Assembly (NCBI GenBank): GCA_937873445.1
Contig: CALMWF010000044.1
Location: 1-64,000 of the forward strand
DNA: 64,000 nucleotides
DNA from: an uncultured Alphaproteobacteria bacterium
GTDB lineage: Bacteria; Pseudomonadota; Alphaproteobacteria; Rhizobiales; Aestuariivirgaceae
Direction of reading: 5' to 3'
The position numbers were made by a program, and so were the translations under genes. Every line of letters begins with the position of its first letter. Within the stretch, counting starts at the first letter, position 1. A model generated the notes under the pieces. It saw nothing but the letters and a program-made list of their open reading frames with translations, had not been told where the DNA came from and made no database searches. Of the stretch, positions 26,563 through 35,975 are shown in pieces.

Positions 26563-28368
26563 TCAGGAACAGAGGGCCGTGCCGCAGGACAGGCAGGTGG
26601 TGCAGCCTTCAGCCGCGGCAATGTCGGCGGAACCACAGGACGGGCAGCGGGTGCGCGCCGGTTCGTTCACCGGGGCGGTGAGAATGGCGCCCGTCACATC
26701 ATTGGGCCTGAAGGTGGTGCAGCCCTTGAGGCCGAGGCGGTAGGCTTCCGCATAGACATGGCGGAAGGCGGCAAAGGGCAGGTCGGCTGGCACATTGATG
26801 GTCTTGGAAATGGAACTGTCCACCTGCGGCTGAAGGGCGGCCTGCATGGCGAGATGATGGGCGGGGGTCAGATCATTGACGGTGACGAAGGAAGGCGGCA
26901 GGGGTGCATCCCCCTTCAGCCGCCGCCATTCCGCCACGGCATGGTCGGTCAGATGCTCGACCCGGAAGCTGCCATCGGAAAGCCGCACCCGGCGCTCGTG
27001 CTCCAGACTGAAAATGGGTTCAACGCCGCTGGAGACATTGCCGGCCAGAAGCGAGATGGTGCCGGTGGGGGCAATGGAGGTGAGAAGCCCGTTGCGCAGG
27101 CCGCTGCGGCGGATCATCCGGCGCAGATCCTCCGCCAGGCCCCGGCCATAGGCGGTGGCAAGATAGCGTTCCGCATCAAACAGCGGGAAGACGCCTTTTT
27201 CGACGGCAAGTTCGGTTGAGGCGGCGAGGGCCGCATGATTGATGGCGGCCATCCAGCGCGAGGCTGCCGCCGCCGCATCAGCCTGGCCATAGGTGAGGCC
27301 CAGCATGGCCAGTGCGTCAGCCAGGCCGGTCAGGCCAAGGCCCATGCGGCGCTTGGCCAGCGCCTCGGCACGCTGTTCGGCCAGCGGATAGCGCGATACA
27401 TCAATGATGTTGTCGAGCAGACGCACCGCCACGCCCGCGGCCTCGGCAAGGGCCGCTTCATCAAGGCTCGCCTCCGGCGTGAAGGGCTGGCGGACGAAGC
27501 GGGTGAGGTTGAGGGAGCCCAGCAGGCAGGCGCCATAGGGCGGCAGGGGCTGCTCGCCGCAGGGGTTGGTGCAGGAAATGGTCTCGCAATAGGAAAGCGG
27601 GTTTTGCGCATTCACCCGGTCGATGAAAATGACGCCTGGTTCGGCCGCCTCATAGGTGGCGCGCATGATGGCCTGCCACAGCCCGGCCGCCTTGACGGTG
27701 CGGAAAGTCGCGCCGCCGAAGGTCAAGGGCCAGTCGGCGTCGGCGGCCACGGCTGCCATGAAGGCATCGGTCACCAGCACCGACATGTTGAAGTTGCGCA
27801 GGCGCTCGCCCTTGCGCTTGGCGGCGATGAAGTCCTCGATGTCGGGATGGTCGCAGCGCAGGGTGGCCATCATGGCGCCGCGCCGGGCGCCCGCTGCCAT
27901 GATGGTGCGGCACATGGCGTCCCACACCTCCATGAAGCTCACGGGGCCGGAGGCTTCCGCCCCCGTGCCATGCACCAGCGCACCCCTGGGGCGCAGGGTG
28001 GAAAAATCATGGCCGATGCCGCCGCCCTGCTGCAGGGTCTGGGCCGCCTCCTTGAGGGCGGTGAAAATGCCGGCGGTCGAATCCTCGATTGTTCCCATGA
28101 CAAAGCAGTTGAACAGGGTGACGGCGCGGCCGGTGCCCGCCCCGGCCAGAATGCGCCCCGCCGGCAGAAAGCGCAGATCGGCCAGGAGTTCACCAAAAAC
28201 CTGTTGCCAGTGGCCGCGGCGTGCGGGTTCCTCCTGGCTGGCGGCGGCGCGGGCCACGCGGGCCAGCGTGTCGGACAGGGATGTCTCATTGCCCTCGGAC
28301 CAGCGGTATTTCATCTCCCAAATGGTGTGGGAAATGGCGGGCAGCGGCGGCAGGGTGGGCGCGGGCAT
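26563..28368 (-). CDS. nrdJ: Adenosylcobalamin-dependent (class II) ribonucleoside-diphosphate reductase
   Basis: A 601-aa reductase reducing ribonucleotides with B12 chemistry. Motifs: FLPAGRILAGAGTGRAVTLFNCFV (first active-site Cys), GGGIGHDFSTLRP, the radical-site loop CTNPCGEQPLPPYGACLLGS, and GLGLTGLADAL. The C-terminus ends in CPSC...CTTCLSCGTALC, giving Cys pairs for thioredoxin-type re-reduction. Shorter than most NrdJ proteins (over 700 aa), lacking an ATP-cone. ATG at 28368 used; an ATG 39 nt upstream is open. No cobalamin riboswitch is seen. Its stop lies 12 nt from the SOS boxes. Confidence 0.9.
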   Translation of the reverse strand: MPAPTLPPLPAISHTIWEMKYRWSEGNETSLSDTLARVARAAASQEEPARRGHWQQVFGELLADLRFLPAGRILAGAGTGRAVTLFNCFVMGTIEDSTAGIFTALKEAAQTLQQGGGIGHDFSTLRPRGALVHGTGAEASGPVSFMEVWDAMCRTIMAAGARRGAMMATLRCDHPDIEDFIAAKRKGERLRNFNMSVLVTDAFMAAVAADADWPLTFGGATFRTVKAAGLWQAIMRATYEAAEPGVIFIDRVNAQNPLSYCETISCTNPCGEQPLPPYGACLLGSLNLTRFVRQPFTPEASLDEAALAEAAGVAVRLLDNIIDVSRYPLAEQRAEALAKRRMGLGLTGLADALAMLGLTYGQADAAAAASRWMAAINHAALAASTELAVEKGVFPLFDAERYLATAYGRGLAEDLRRMIRRSGLRNGLLTSIAPTGTISLLAGNVSSGVEPIFSLEHERRVRLSDGSFRVEHLTDHAVAEWRRLKGDAPLPPSFVTVNDLTPAHHLAMQAALQPQVDSSISKTINVPADLPFAAFRHVYAEAYRLGLKGCTTFRPNDVTGAILTAPVNEPARTRCPSCGSADIAAAEGCTTCLSCGTALCS

Positions 28369-28416
28369 GGCCCGACCATACCCGCAACGGACCAGCGAGT
28401 CGATCACATGTTCTTG

Positions 28417-29163
28417 TTATGTTTTGGTGGGTTCGGGGGGGCGCCAGCGCTGGCGCCCCTCGGCCACCAGGGCTTGGGTGGTGGTTTCAATGGCCGCTTC
28501 CAGCCGGGATTGAAATTCCCGGCGCGGCAGACCGGGCGGAATGGGCGGCAGAAATTCCACCACGATCACCCCGGGGTGGCGGAGGAATTTGCGGCGCGGC
28601 CAGAACAGCCCGGCATTCAGGCCAAAGGGCACGCAGGGCACATCGAGCGCGCCATAAAGGGCAGCCGCCCCCGGCTTGTAGTCGGGCGGATCATCGGGGG
28701 CGCGGCGGGTGCCTTCGGGCATGATGATGATCTGGCGGCCGGTGGCGGCCTCCTCCCTGGCGCGGGCCACCAGACTGCGCAGGGCGGTGGAACCGGCGCT
28801 GCGCTCCACCGCGATCATGCGAAGTTTGCGGATATACCAGCCGAACACCGGAATGAGGGTCAGTTCCTTCTTCAGCACCATGGCCGGATCATCAAACAGG
28901 GTGAGAAGGGCAAAGGTCTCCCACAGCGACTGGTGCTTGCCCGCCACCAGAAGCGGGCCCTTGGGAACATTTTCCAGACCGCGCACCTCCATGCTGGTGC
29001 CGGCCACCACGCGCTGTTCCCACAGCAGCACCCGGCACAGCCCCTGCATGGCCTTGACGGCGGTGGCGTGGGAGACGGGCAGCAACACCAGCCCCGCCAG
29101 AAACAGCACCACCAGGGTGACATAGAACAGGATGTTGAACAGCAGCGAGCGCAGGATCGTCAC
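28417..29163 (-). CDS. plsC: 1-acyl-sn-glycerol-3-phosphate acyltransferase
   Basis: A 248-aa membrane-bound acyltransferase making phosphatidic acid. One N-terminal membrane helix (~7-29) precedes the catalytic box VAGKHQSLWETF (H-x4-E instead of the usual H-x4-D), then IPVFGWYIR, IIIMPEGTRRAP (EGTR box) and CVPFGLNAGLFW. Start GTG at 29163 overlaps the ftsX stop (GTGA). Last gene of ftsE-ftsX-plsC, a common rhizobial order. Confidence 0.92.
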   Translation of the reverse strand: MTILRSLLFNILFYVTLVVLFLAGLVLLPVSHATAVKAMQGLCRVLLWEQRVVAGTSMEVRGLENVPKGPLLVAGKHQSLWETFALLTLFDDPAMVLKKELTLIPVFGWYIRKLRMIAVERSAGSTALRSLVARAREEAATGRQIIIMPEGTRRAPDDPPDYKPGAAALYGALDVPCVPFGLNAGLFWPRRKFLRHPGVIVVEFLPPIPPGLPRREFQSRLEAAIETTTQALVAEGRQRWRPPEPTKT

Positions 29164-30062
29164 AGCACATTCCTCAGCATACGGATCAGGGTGAGGCGCG
29201 AGGTGATGAGGGCAATGGCAGTGGCCGCTACCGGCACGGCCAGCAGAGCAGCATAGCTCGTCAGCGATACGGTGGGTGGGGCAAAGAGCAGGCTGCGGCT
29301 CGCTGCCGCCAGGCCTTCGCCGCTCACCCGGCCCGACAGGCCGAGAATGAGGAAGATGAGCAGTGCCAGACCCACACCCATAAGTCCGGCATAAAGCCCG
29401 GTGGCGAGAAAGCGCCGGTCGATCTGGCGGGCGATATATCCATCCCTGGCGCCCACCAGATGAAGCACATCGACCACCTGCCGGTTGGCATCCAGCACGG
29501 TGCGGGTGGCAAATATGACCATGGCCACGGCGGAAGCAGCAATGAGGGCAAGAATGGCATAGGCAAGAAGCGACAGGCTGCGCGCCATGCGGGTCAGTTC
29601 CGCCTGCCAGCGCTGGTGGGTGTCAAGGCTTGCGCCCTTCACCTCAATGGTGATGCGGTTGGCCAGGGCCTCAAGGTCGGGCGGGTGGGTTTCATCGAGG
29701 CTGAGGCGGATGAGGCGCGGAATGGGCAGGTCCGCGGTGTTGCCGGTGCCAAGCCAGGGTTCCAGCAGTCTGGCGGCGTCCTTCGGATCCATGACGGTGA
29801 CGGCGGCAATGCCCGCCGTCTGGCCGAGCAGGGTCTGAAGCTTGGCCAGTTCCGCCTGCGGGTCCACGCCCTGCATCTGGCGCAGTTGCACGGTGGCCTC
29901 GGATGACAGGCCATGGCTCCATTGGTCGACGGCGCGGTTGATGAGGGTGAGGGCGCCAATGGCCAGGCAGGCCAGCGTGCACATGACCGCCATGGTCACG
30001 GTGAGGGTGCGCAAGGGTGCGGCCTCGGGCGGAATGATGGGGCCGGGCTTTGCCGTGGTCAT
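29160..30062 (-). CDS. ftsX: Cell division ABC transporter permease FtsX
   Basis: A 300-aa protein with an N-terminal membrane helix (~20-45), a periplasmic domain (~46-165) and three C-terminal helices, the FtsX topology. With FtsE it links cytokinesis to activation of peptidoglycan amidases through the periplasmic loop. Segment DVLHLVGARDGYIARQIDRRFL is the conserved cytoplasmic coupling motif. ATG overlaps the ftsE stop (ATGA). Confidence 0.92.
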   Translation of the reverse strand: MTTAKPGPIIPPEAAPLRTLTVTMAVMCTLACLAIGALTLINRAVDQWSHGLSSEATVQLRQMQGVDPQAELAKLQTLLGQTAGIAAVTVMDPKDAARLLEPWLGTGNTADLPIPRLIRLSLDETHPPDLEALANRITIEVKGASLDTHQRWQAELTRMARSLSLLAYAILALIAASAVAMVIFATRTVLDANRQVVDVLHLVGARDGYIARQIDRRFLATGLYAGLMGVGLALLIFLILGLSGRVSGEGLAAASRSLLFAPPTVSLTSYAALLAVPVAATAIALITSRLTLIRMLRNVL

Positions 30063-30715
30063 GCCGCCCTCAACTGGCCGTGTTCAAGATGAAGGGCCGG
30101 GGCTCCGGTCTGGCGGATCAGCTGTTCATCATGGGTGGCCACGAACACCGTGGTGCCCTGCTTGTTCAGTTCCAGAAACAGATGCATGAGGCGGCGGGCG
30201 AGGGCGGGATCGACGTTGCCGGTGGGCTCGTCGGCGAGCAGCAGTTCGGGTCGTGAAATGACGGCGCGGGCTATGGCGGCGCGTTGCTTCTCCCCGCCGG
30301 ACAGCACCGGCGGAAAGGCGTCGGCCTGATGGGCCAGCCCGACCCAGGCCAGAAGGTCCATGACATCCTGGGCATAGGCCTCGCGGCGCTGGCCGGTGAT
30401 GCGGAGCGGCAGGGCGACATTGTCGAAGGTGGTGAGGTGGTCGAGCAGGCGGAAATCCTGAAACACCACGCCGATGCGCCGCCGCATGAGCGGAATGGCG
30501 GGCTGCGGCAGGGCGGTTACATCCTCGCCAAACAGGGAAATGAGGCCGCGGGTGGGTTTGAGCGCCAGAAACAGAAGCCTGAGCAGCGAGGTCTTGCCCG
30601 CCCCCGAAGGGCCGGTGAGAAAGCAGAAGGCTCCGGGGTCGAGCCGGAAGGTGATGTCTTTCAAAATTTCGGGCCCGCCGCCATAGCGCAGGCCCACCGC
30701 ATCCAGCCTGACCAA
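30059..30715 (-). CDS. ftsE: Cell division ATP-binding protein FtsE
   Basis: A 218-aa ABC ATPase with Walker A GPSGAGKTSLLRL (~35-47), Q-loop VFQDFRLL, signature LSGGEKQRAAIARA and Walker B LLLADEPTGNVD followed by the H-loop VATHDEQL. The first start in frame is TTG at 30715, which gives the family N-terminus VRLDAVGLRYG. Divergent from the zinc-ribbon gene, with a 109-bp shared upstream region. Confidence 0.94.
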   Translation of the reverse strand: MVRLDAVGLRYGGGPEILKDITFRLDPGAFCFLTGPSGAGKTSLLRLLFLALKPTRGLISLFGEDVTALPQPAIPLMRRRIGVVFQDFRLLDHLTTFDNVALPLRITGQRREAYAQDVMDLLAWVGLAHQADAFPPVLSGGEKQRAAIARAVISRPELLLADEPTGNVDPALARRLMHLFLELNKQGTTVFVATHDEQLIRQTGAPALHLEHGQLRAA

Positions 30716-30824
30716 ACCCGGCTCCCTGTCGCCGTTTACCGCACGTTAACCTTAGAGGTTGTTAGCCTGATGTGACCTGCCCCCGTGGGGCACCCTCCGA
30801 ATCATCAGGCCCTGCCGTCCGCCC

Positions 30825-31556
30825 ATGATAATCTCCTGTCCTTCCTGTGCAACCCGCTATGACTGGCCGTCACGCCAGCCGCCGCCCGAGGGCATGACGC
30901 TGACCTGCCGCGGCTGTGGCCACAGCTGGATTGAGGCGCGGTCGCTGGAGGTGATCGACGTGGTGGCCCATGAGGCGCCGCGCGGTCTGCCGCCCCCCCT
31001 TATCGACCATGGTTTTGAGCCGGAGGGCGAGGTGAGCCGCCTGATGGAGGCCGCCCGCGAAGCCCGTGAGGCCCATGCCGAGCGCCGCCGCCGCCGCCTG
31101 CGCAGCCTGCAGGCCTGGGGCATTTTCGCCGCCCTGGCAACATCGCCCTTCGCGGCCGCAGCGGCCTTGCCGGAACAGGTGGTGAAGGTCGCGCCTGCGG
31201 CCATCGGCGTCTATGCCCGGCTCGGCTATGACGTCAACATCTACGGGCTTGAGGTGAGGCGGGTGGAGCAGCAGCATGTCACCGCCAATGGCACCCGGGT
31301 TCTCACCATCAAGGGCGATATTGCCAATACCACCAGCTCGGCCCGGAAGATTCCGTGGCTGCGCTTTGCCCTGCTGGCGGCCAATGGCAAGGACGAGCTT
31401 TATCACTGGACGCTTGACACCGGGGCGCGGCCGCTGCGGCCGGGCGAGGTGACAGGTTTCATCACCCGGGTTGCCTCACCGCCGGAAACTGCGGGCAGAG
31501 TGCAGATTCGTTTTGCCCATGCCGATGAAATCGGCTCAAATGCCGGGCATGAGTGA
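30825..31556 (+). CDS. MJ0042-type zinc-ribbon, membrane-anchored protein (DUF3426-like)
   Basis: A 243-aa protein. The N-terminal ribbon IISCPSCATRYDWP...LTCRGCGHSWIE (CxxC...CxxC, residues ~5-37) precedes a charged linker, one hydrophobic helix (LQAWGIFAALATSPFAAAAAL, ~100-121) and a C-terminal extracytoplasmic domain (~135-243) with IKGDIANTTSSARKIPWLRFALL, the DUF3426 pattern. Function unknown; conserved next to ftsE in Rhizobiales. Its end overlaps the hpt start by 8 nt. Confidence 0.8.
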   Translation: MIISCPSCATRYDWPSRQPPPEGMTLTCRGCGHSWIEARSLEVIDVVAHEAPRGLPPPLIDHGFEPEGEVSRLMEAAREAREAHAERRRRRLRSLQAWGIFAALATSPFAAAAALPEQVVKVAPAAIGVYARLGYDVNIYGLEVRRVEQQHVTANGTRVLTIKGDIANTTSSARKIPWLRFALLAANGKDELYHWTLDTGARPLRPGEVTGFITRVASPPETAGRVQIRFAHADEIGSNAGHE

Positions 31557-32106
31557 GATCATCATTGACGGACATCGCATTGATGTCCTGTTTCCCGCGA
31601 CCGAAATTGACACCCGCATCCGGGCCATGGCGCATGAGATTGCGGCGCGCCGGCCGACACGGCTGCTGGTGGTGCCCGTGCTCAAGGGCAGCTTCATATT
31701 TGCCGCCGATCTGATCCGCGCCATGCATGGGGCGGGGCTGTCGCCGGAGGTGGATTTCATGATGCTGGCGAGTTATCGCGAAGGCACCACCTCGTCGGGC
31801 CGGGTTGATGTGCTGCGCGACATTGAATCGGCGGTCCATGGCCGCGATGTGCTGCTGGTCGACGACATTCTGGAATCGGGCCGCACGCTGGCCTTTGCCA
31901 AGGATCTGCTGATGGCCCGTGGCGCCAACAGCGCCATGACGGCGGTGCTGCTCCACAAACCCGGCCATCTCGCGGCCCATATCGCGGCCGACTTCACCGG
32001 CTTCACCTGCCCTGACCTGTTCGTGGTCGGCTACGGCATGGACATGGCCAATCAGTTCCGCGAACTGCCCTTCGTCGGCCATGTGCTGTCGCCGGGCGGG
32101 GACTAA
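31549..32106 (+). CDS. hpt: Hypoxanthine phosphoribosyltransferase
   Basis: A 185-aa purine-salvage enzyme. The PRPP loop is DVLLVDDILESGRTLA (~101-116), with the flexible-loop motif LASYREGTTSSGRV (~76-89) and the base-binding C-terminal FVVGYGMD. Converts hypoxanthine or guanine to IMP/GMP. ATG 31549 preferred. Translational overlap with the upstream zinc-ribbon gene. A palindromic repeat starts 2 nt after the stop. Confidence 0.92.
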   Translation: MSEIIIDGHRIDVLFPATEIDTRIRAMAHEIAARRPTRLLVVPVLKGSFIFAADLIRAMHGAGLSPEVDFMMLASYREGTTSSGRVDVLRDIESAVHGRDVLLVDDILESGRTLAFAKDLLMARGANSAMTAVLLHKPGHLAAHIAADFTGFTCPDLFVVGYGMDMANQFRELPFVGHVLSPGGD

Positions 32107-32107
32107 C

Positions 32108-32203
32108 GCATCACCCCGAAAAGTGCGCAGTGGTTTTCGGATCAGGTGATGCGCAAAAAAGCTCACCCCGAAAAGTGCGCAGCGGTTTTCGGATCAGGTG
32201 ATG
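32108..32203. repeat. Two tandem palindromic repeats, sub-family 2
   Basis: Copies at 32108-32152 and 32163-32202 read ATCACCCCGAAAAGTGCGCA then a variable base and GGTTTTCGGATCAGGTGAT. Arms ATCACC/GGTGAT and CCGAAAA/TTTTCGG pair around a GC-rich loop, with a 4-nt ATCA bulge. They fill the gap between the convergent hpt and TIGR02302 genes and probably work as bidirectional transcript ends. Confidence 0.8.
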
Positions 32204-32217
32204 GCCAGGGGTTTTCT

Positions 32218-34653
32218 CTAATACAATCCCCTCAGCAACCGGTCGATATAGTCGCGCTCCACCGGCGTGAGCGAGGGGTCGGCGCTGCGCTGGCGCAGCA
32301 GTTCCAGCAATTGGCGGGCGCGCTCAATGGCCTGTTGTGACGGCAGTTTCAGGTTGGTGGCGGGGTTGCGGCCGTTGCCATCGCGGTCACGCCCCAGCGG
32401 GTCGCGGCCCGCCGTGCCAGCTCCCTGGCCCTGCTGCAGCATCTGCTGGGCCATGCCGGACAGGGCCTTGCGCAGGGCCTCCATGGCCTTGCCCTGGGCT
32501 TCACCCGCGGTTTCGCTGTCGCCTTCGGCCAGGGATTTTCCGGCCTCCTTCATGTGGCCCTCGGCCTCGCCCAGCTCACCGGGGCCACCGGGCCCCAGCT
32601 TGCGGCCCAGCTGGCCGGTGCGGTCGCCCAGATCCTTCTGCTGCTCTGACAGGGACGGACCGCCAGACCCCATGCCGTCCTGCCCCTGCCCATCCCTGGG
32701 CTGGCCCTGGGGGGTGCCGTTCTCCTCGCTGTTTCCCTCTGCGTCGCGCTGGCTCTGGCGCTGGGTCTCGTCCATGAGCTTCTGCTGCTGGCGCAGAATG
32801 TCGGTGAGTTCGTTCAGCTGCTGCATGGCCTCGCCGTTGTCGCTGCCATCGGTGGGCTTCAGATTGCGCATGATCTGGTCAAGCTGCGACAAAAGCTGGC
32901 GGGCCTGATCAGTGGCGCCATTGCGCGACAGCTTCTCGATGTCGTCGAGCATCTTCTGCAGGTCCTGGTCGGTCACCATCTTGCCGTTCTGGCCGGGGGG
33001 CGGGTTCTTGCCGCCCGCCTCGCCCATGGCCTTGAGATAGCGCTGCATGGCGTCGCGGAGCTGCTGGGTCAGGGCCTTGATCTTTTCCGGGGGGGCGCCA
33101 TCGGCAAGCGCCTGTTCCAGGGCGCGTCGGGCCGCCTCCAGGGCGGCGCGCGGTTCGGCAAGGCGCCCTTCCTCCAGGGCCAGCGCTAGGCTCCACAGAT
33201 CCTTGACCGCTCCCTTTACATCTTCGGTGGTTTCGACATTGGCCAGACGCGAGGCAATGGCGGCGAGCATGATGGCATCGCCCGAATGGTCGAACTGGCC
33301 CACGGGATAGGTGAGGAAGGCGCGCAGCATGGTGGCCACATCGGCGGCGGCGCCATCGTCAAGGATGAGGCGGCGGCGCTGCTCAATGAGGGCGCGGGCC
33401 ATGAGCTTGCTGAAGGGCCGCTCGGGCAGGTCGAGGGTGAGGGGCGGGCTGGTGGTTTCCTGACCGGCACCATCGCGGGCGGTGAGGGTGACGGTGACGC
33501 GGAAACCGGCCCAGGGGTGGCTGGTCAGATCATTGACGGCGGTGGCCTTCTCGGTGCGCGAACCGGGCTTTGACAGTTTCACAGGAAAGTCCGGCGGCTC
33601 GAACAGGAAAATGCCATTGCCGGCAAAGCCCGGGCCGTCGTTCTGCTGATCGGCGAGGGAGAGATCGGCGGTGATGCCGGCAAGGCCGTAATCATCGCTG
33701 GCCGCAAAGGCCAGTCCCAGCGCCCCCAGCGGTTCCACCTGCGCGGGCGGCTCCAGGCTGATGGCGGGCGCCTGATCGGGCAGGATATCGAGGCGCCAGT
33801 GTGCCCGCTCGCCGCCGTCTTCCAGCACCACGGTGAGGGGCCGGGCAATCTTGCCGGAGGCCGAGAACAGGCCTTGGGTGAGGGTGGTTTTCAGGTCAGC
33901 GGGGGCTTCCTCGCTGCCGGTATCGGTGATGAACCGGAGCGTCGGCGCGCGCGCCCCCGCAAGGCGGACGCTCAGCAGCGAGCCTGCGGGAATGATGGTG
34001 GTGCGATCTGCGGCAGGCGGGGTTTCACCGCGGCGGGTGAGCAGAAAGGGTGGCTTGCCGGTGTAGGCGGGTGGCGTCACCCAGGCTTCAAGGGCGGCCT
34101 CGGCGGTTGCAGCACTGGCGGCCGGGCGGAGCAGGGCCGACAGGCTGGCAGACGACAGGCCGGGGCCCAGCACCGCCGTGGCGATGACGGCGAGCACCAC
34201 CGGCACGCGCAGGGCCAGGGGGTCAAACACACGCCAGGCAGACCGCGGCCAGGCCAGCGGCAGCGGGCCAAGACGGGCGTGCTGGCGCTTCAGATGCTCC
34301 GTCCACAGAGGGTTGTCCGGCGCTTCTCCGGCGGGCCGGTCGGCAAGACTTTGCAGCGGCTGGTGAGACAGCCTTGAGTGGGTCTCAAGACGCGCCATGG
34401 CGGCCTGGGCCGAAGGGTAGGTGAGGCCGCGCAGGGCGCGCAGCGACCACAACAGGCCCACCGCCAGAAGAACCAGCGCGGCAAGGCGAAAGGGCGCGGG
34501 CAGCATGAACAGCGCGGCCGAGGCCAGCGCCACATAGATGAGTCCGGCGGCCATGAGCGGGTGTTGCAGGCGCGGCCACAACGCTTCCCAGAACAGCAGG
34601 AGGCGCTGCACGGCAATGCGGCGGGCATGATGCGGGGCCGGGGCTTGCGTCAT
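32218..34653 (-). CDS. TIGR02302 family (DUF4175) membrane protein
   Basis: An 811-aa protein with two N-terminal membrane helices (~30-70), a third near 140, then a large region with DYGL-type modules (FAASDDYGLAGITADLSLAD) and a C-terminal Gln/Gly/Asp-rich tail from about 560 (QQQKLMDETQRQSQRDAEGN and similar). This matches the alphaproteobacterial TIGR02302 family of unknown function. ATG at 34653 chosen; the longer frame overlaps low-conservation sequence. Upstream of it and 46 nt away lies the lysA stop, so the gene may belong to the argH-lptM-lysA run. Confidence 0.88.
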   Translation of the reverse strand: MTQAPAPHHARRIAVQRLLLFWEALWPRLQHPLMAAGLIYVALASAALFMLPAPFRLAALVLLAVGLLWSLRALRGLTYPSAQAAMARLETHSRLSHQPLQSLADRPAGEAPDNPLWTEHLKRQHARLGPLPLAWPRSAWRVFDPLALRVPVVLAVIATAVLGPGLSSASLSALLRPAASAATAEAALEAWVTPPAYTGKPPFLLTRRGETPPAADRTTIIPAGSLLSVRLAGARAPTLRFITDTGSEEAPADLKTTLTQGLFSASGKIARPLTVVLEDGGERAHWRLDILPDQAPAISLEPPAQVEPLGALGLAFAASDDYGLAGITADLSLADQQNDGPGFAGNGIFLFEPPDFPVKLSKPGSRTEKATAVNDLTSHPWAGFRVTVTLTARDGAGQETTSPPLTLDLPERPFSKLMARALIEQRRRLILDDGAAADVATMLRAFLTYPVGQFDHSGDAIMLAAIASRLANVETTEDVKGAVKDLWSLALALEEGRLAEPRAALEAARRALEQALADGAPPEKIKALTQQLRDAMQRYLKAMGEAGGKNPPPGQNGKMVTDQDLQKMLDDIEKLSRNGATDQARQLLSQLDQIMRNLKPTDGSDNGEAMQQLNELTDILRQQQKLMDETQRQSQRDAEGNSEENGTPQGQPRDGQGQDGMGSGGPSLSEQQKDLGDRTGQLGRKLGPGGPGELGEAEGHMKEAGKSLAEGDSETAGEAQGKAMEALRKALSGMAQQMLQQGQGAGTAGRDPLGRDRDGNGRNPATNLKLPSQQAIERARQLLELLRQRSADPSLTPVERDYIDRLLRGLY

Positions 34654-34699
34654 GGCGGCACGATGGCGGTGAATTGGGACGGCATTGTGCCGGGCGGGG

Positions 34700-35974
34700 T
34701 CATGCCGTGATCTGCCAGCCTGCCAACTGGTCAAGGCCGATCATCTCATCCAGGCTCTGGCGCGGGCGGACGAGCGCCCAGTGAGCGCCCTTGACCAGAA
34801 CTTCGGGAATGAGCGGTCTGGAATTGTAGCTGGAGGAGGCCACGGCGCCATAGGCGCCAGCCGTCAGGGTGGCCAGCAGGTCGCCGCGCTCAACGGGAGC
34901 AAGCTTGCGGTCGAGCGCCAGATAATCGCCGGTTTCACACACCGGCCCCACCACATCAACAACCCGGCTGCGCGCTCTGGGCTTAGCTTCCTTCACCGGA
35001 ATGATGTCGTGCCAGGCGTCATAGAGGGTGGGACGGATCAGGTCGTTCATGGCCGCATCCTGAATGACAAAGCGCTTGCGGTCGGCGTCCTTCACATAAA
35101 TGACACGCGACACCAGAATGCCGGCATTGCCGACAATCATCCGGCCCGGCTCAAGAATGAGTTTAAGACCAAGCGGCCCCAGCACCTTCTTTACCATGGC
35201 GGCATATTCGTCAGGGTGGGGCGGCACATCATTGCTGCCGCGGTAGGGCACGCCCAGGCCGCCGCCGAGGTCGAGATGCTTGAGGCTGTGGCCGCGCGCC
35301 AGCAGATCGCGGGCCAGTTCCGCCATCAGGGTGAAGGCCTTGCGGAAAGGGGCGAGATCGGTGATCTGGCTGCCGATGTGCATGTCAATGCCGGTCACCT
35401 CGAGGCCCGGCAGCCTGGCGGCGCGGGCATAGACCTCCGGCGCCCGGAGGAATGAGATGCCGAATTTGTCGCCCGCCTTGCCGGTGGAAATCTTGTGGTG
35501 GGTTTTGGCATCGACATCGGGGTTGACGCGGATCGACACATTGGCGCGCTGGCCCACCCGGCTGGCAATGTCCGAAAGCAGTTCCAGTTCCGGTTCGGAC
35601 TCGACGTTGAAACAGTGAATGCCCTCCTTGAGGGACAGCGCCATTTCGCGGGCCGTCTTGCCCACGCCGGAAAAGACGATCTTGCGGGCCGGCACCCCGG
35701 CGGCAAGCGCGCGCCGCAATTCGCCTTCGGAAACCACATCCATGCCGCAGCCGAGGCTGGCCATGAGCTTCAGCACCGCCTGATTGGAATTGGCCTTCAC
35801 CGCATAGCACAGAAGATGGCTCTGGTCCTTGAAGGCCTCGCCCAGCACGCGCACATGACGTTCAATGGTGGCCTGCGAGTAGCAATAGAAGGGCGTGCCC
35901 ACCTCATCGGCCAGGGAAATGAGGTTGACGGCCTCGGCGTGCAGAATGCCGTCGCGGTAGGCAAAGTGATGCAT
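34700..35974 (-). CDS. lysA: Diaminopimelate decarboxylase
   Basis: A 424-aa fold-III PLP enzyme making L-lysine from meso-diaminopimelate. PLP lysine in CYAVKANSNQAVLKLM (~50-65), the glycine-rich LDLGGGLGVPY, EPGRMIVGNAG and the C-terminal CETGDYLA with substrate-binding Cys. Start MHHFAYRDG at ATG 35974 lies 1 nt after the lipoprotein stop (TGACATG). Fits argH-lptM-lysA, a conserved alphaproteobacterial trio. Confidence 0.95.
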   Translation of the reverse strand: MHHFAYRDGILHAEAVNLISLADEVGTPFYCYSQATIERHVRVLGEAFKDQSHLLCYAVKANSNQAVLKLMASLGCGMDVVSEGELRRALAAGVPARKIVFSGVGKTAREMALSLKEGIHCFNVESEPELELLSDIASRVGQRANVSIRVNPDVDAKTHHKISTGKAGDKFGISFLRAPEVYARAARLPGLEVTGIDMHIGSQITDLAPFRKAFTLMAELARDLLARGHSLKHLDLGGGLGVPYRGSNDVPPHPDEYAAMVKKVLGPLGLKLILEPGRMIVGNAGILVSRVIYVKDADRKRFVIQDAAMNDLIRPTLYDAWHDIIPVKEAKPRARSRVVDVVGPVCETGDYLALDRKLAPVERGDLLATLTAGAYGAVASSSYNSRPLIPEVLVKGAHWALVRPRQSLDEMIGLDQLAGWQITA

Positions 35975-35975
35975 G

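Noticed and set aside
28369-28416. Cobalamin riboswitch ahead of nrdJ
   Set aside because: Gap is too short (48 nt) and has no B12-box.
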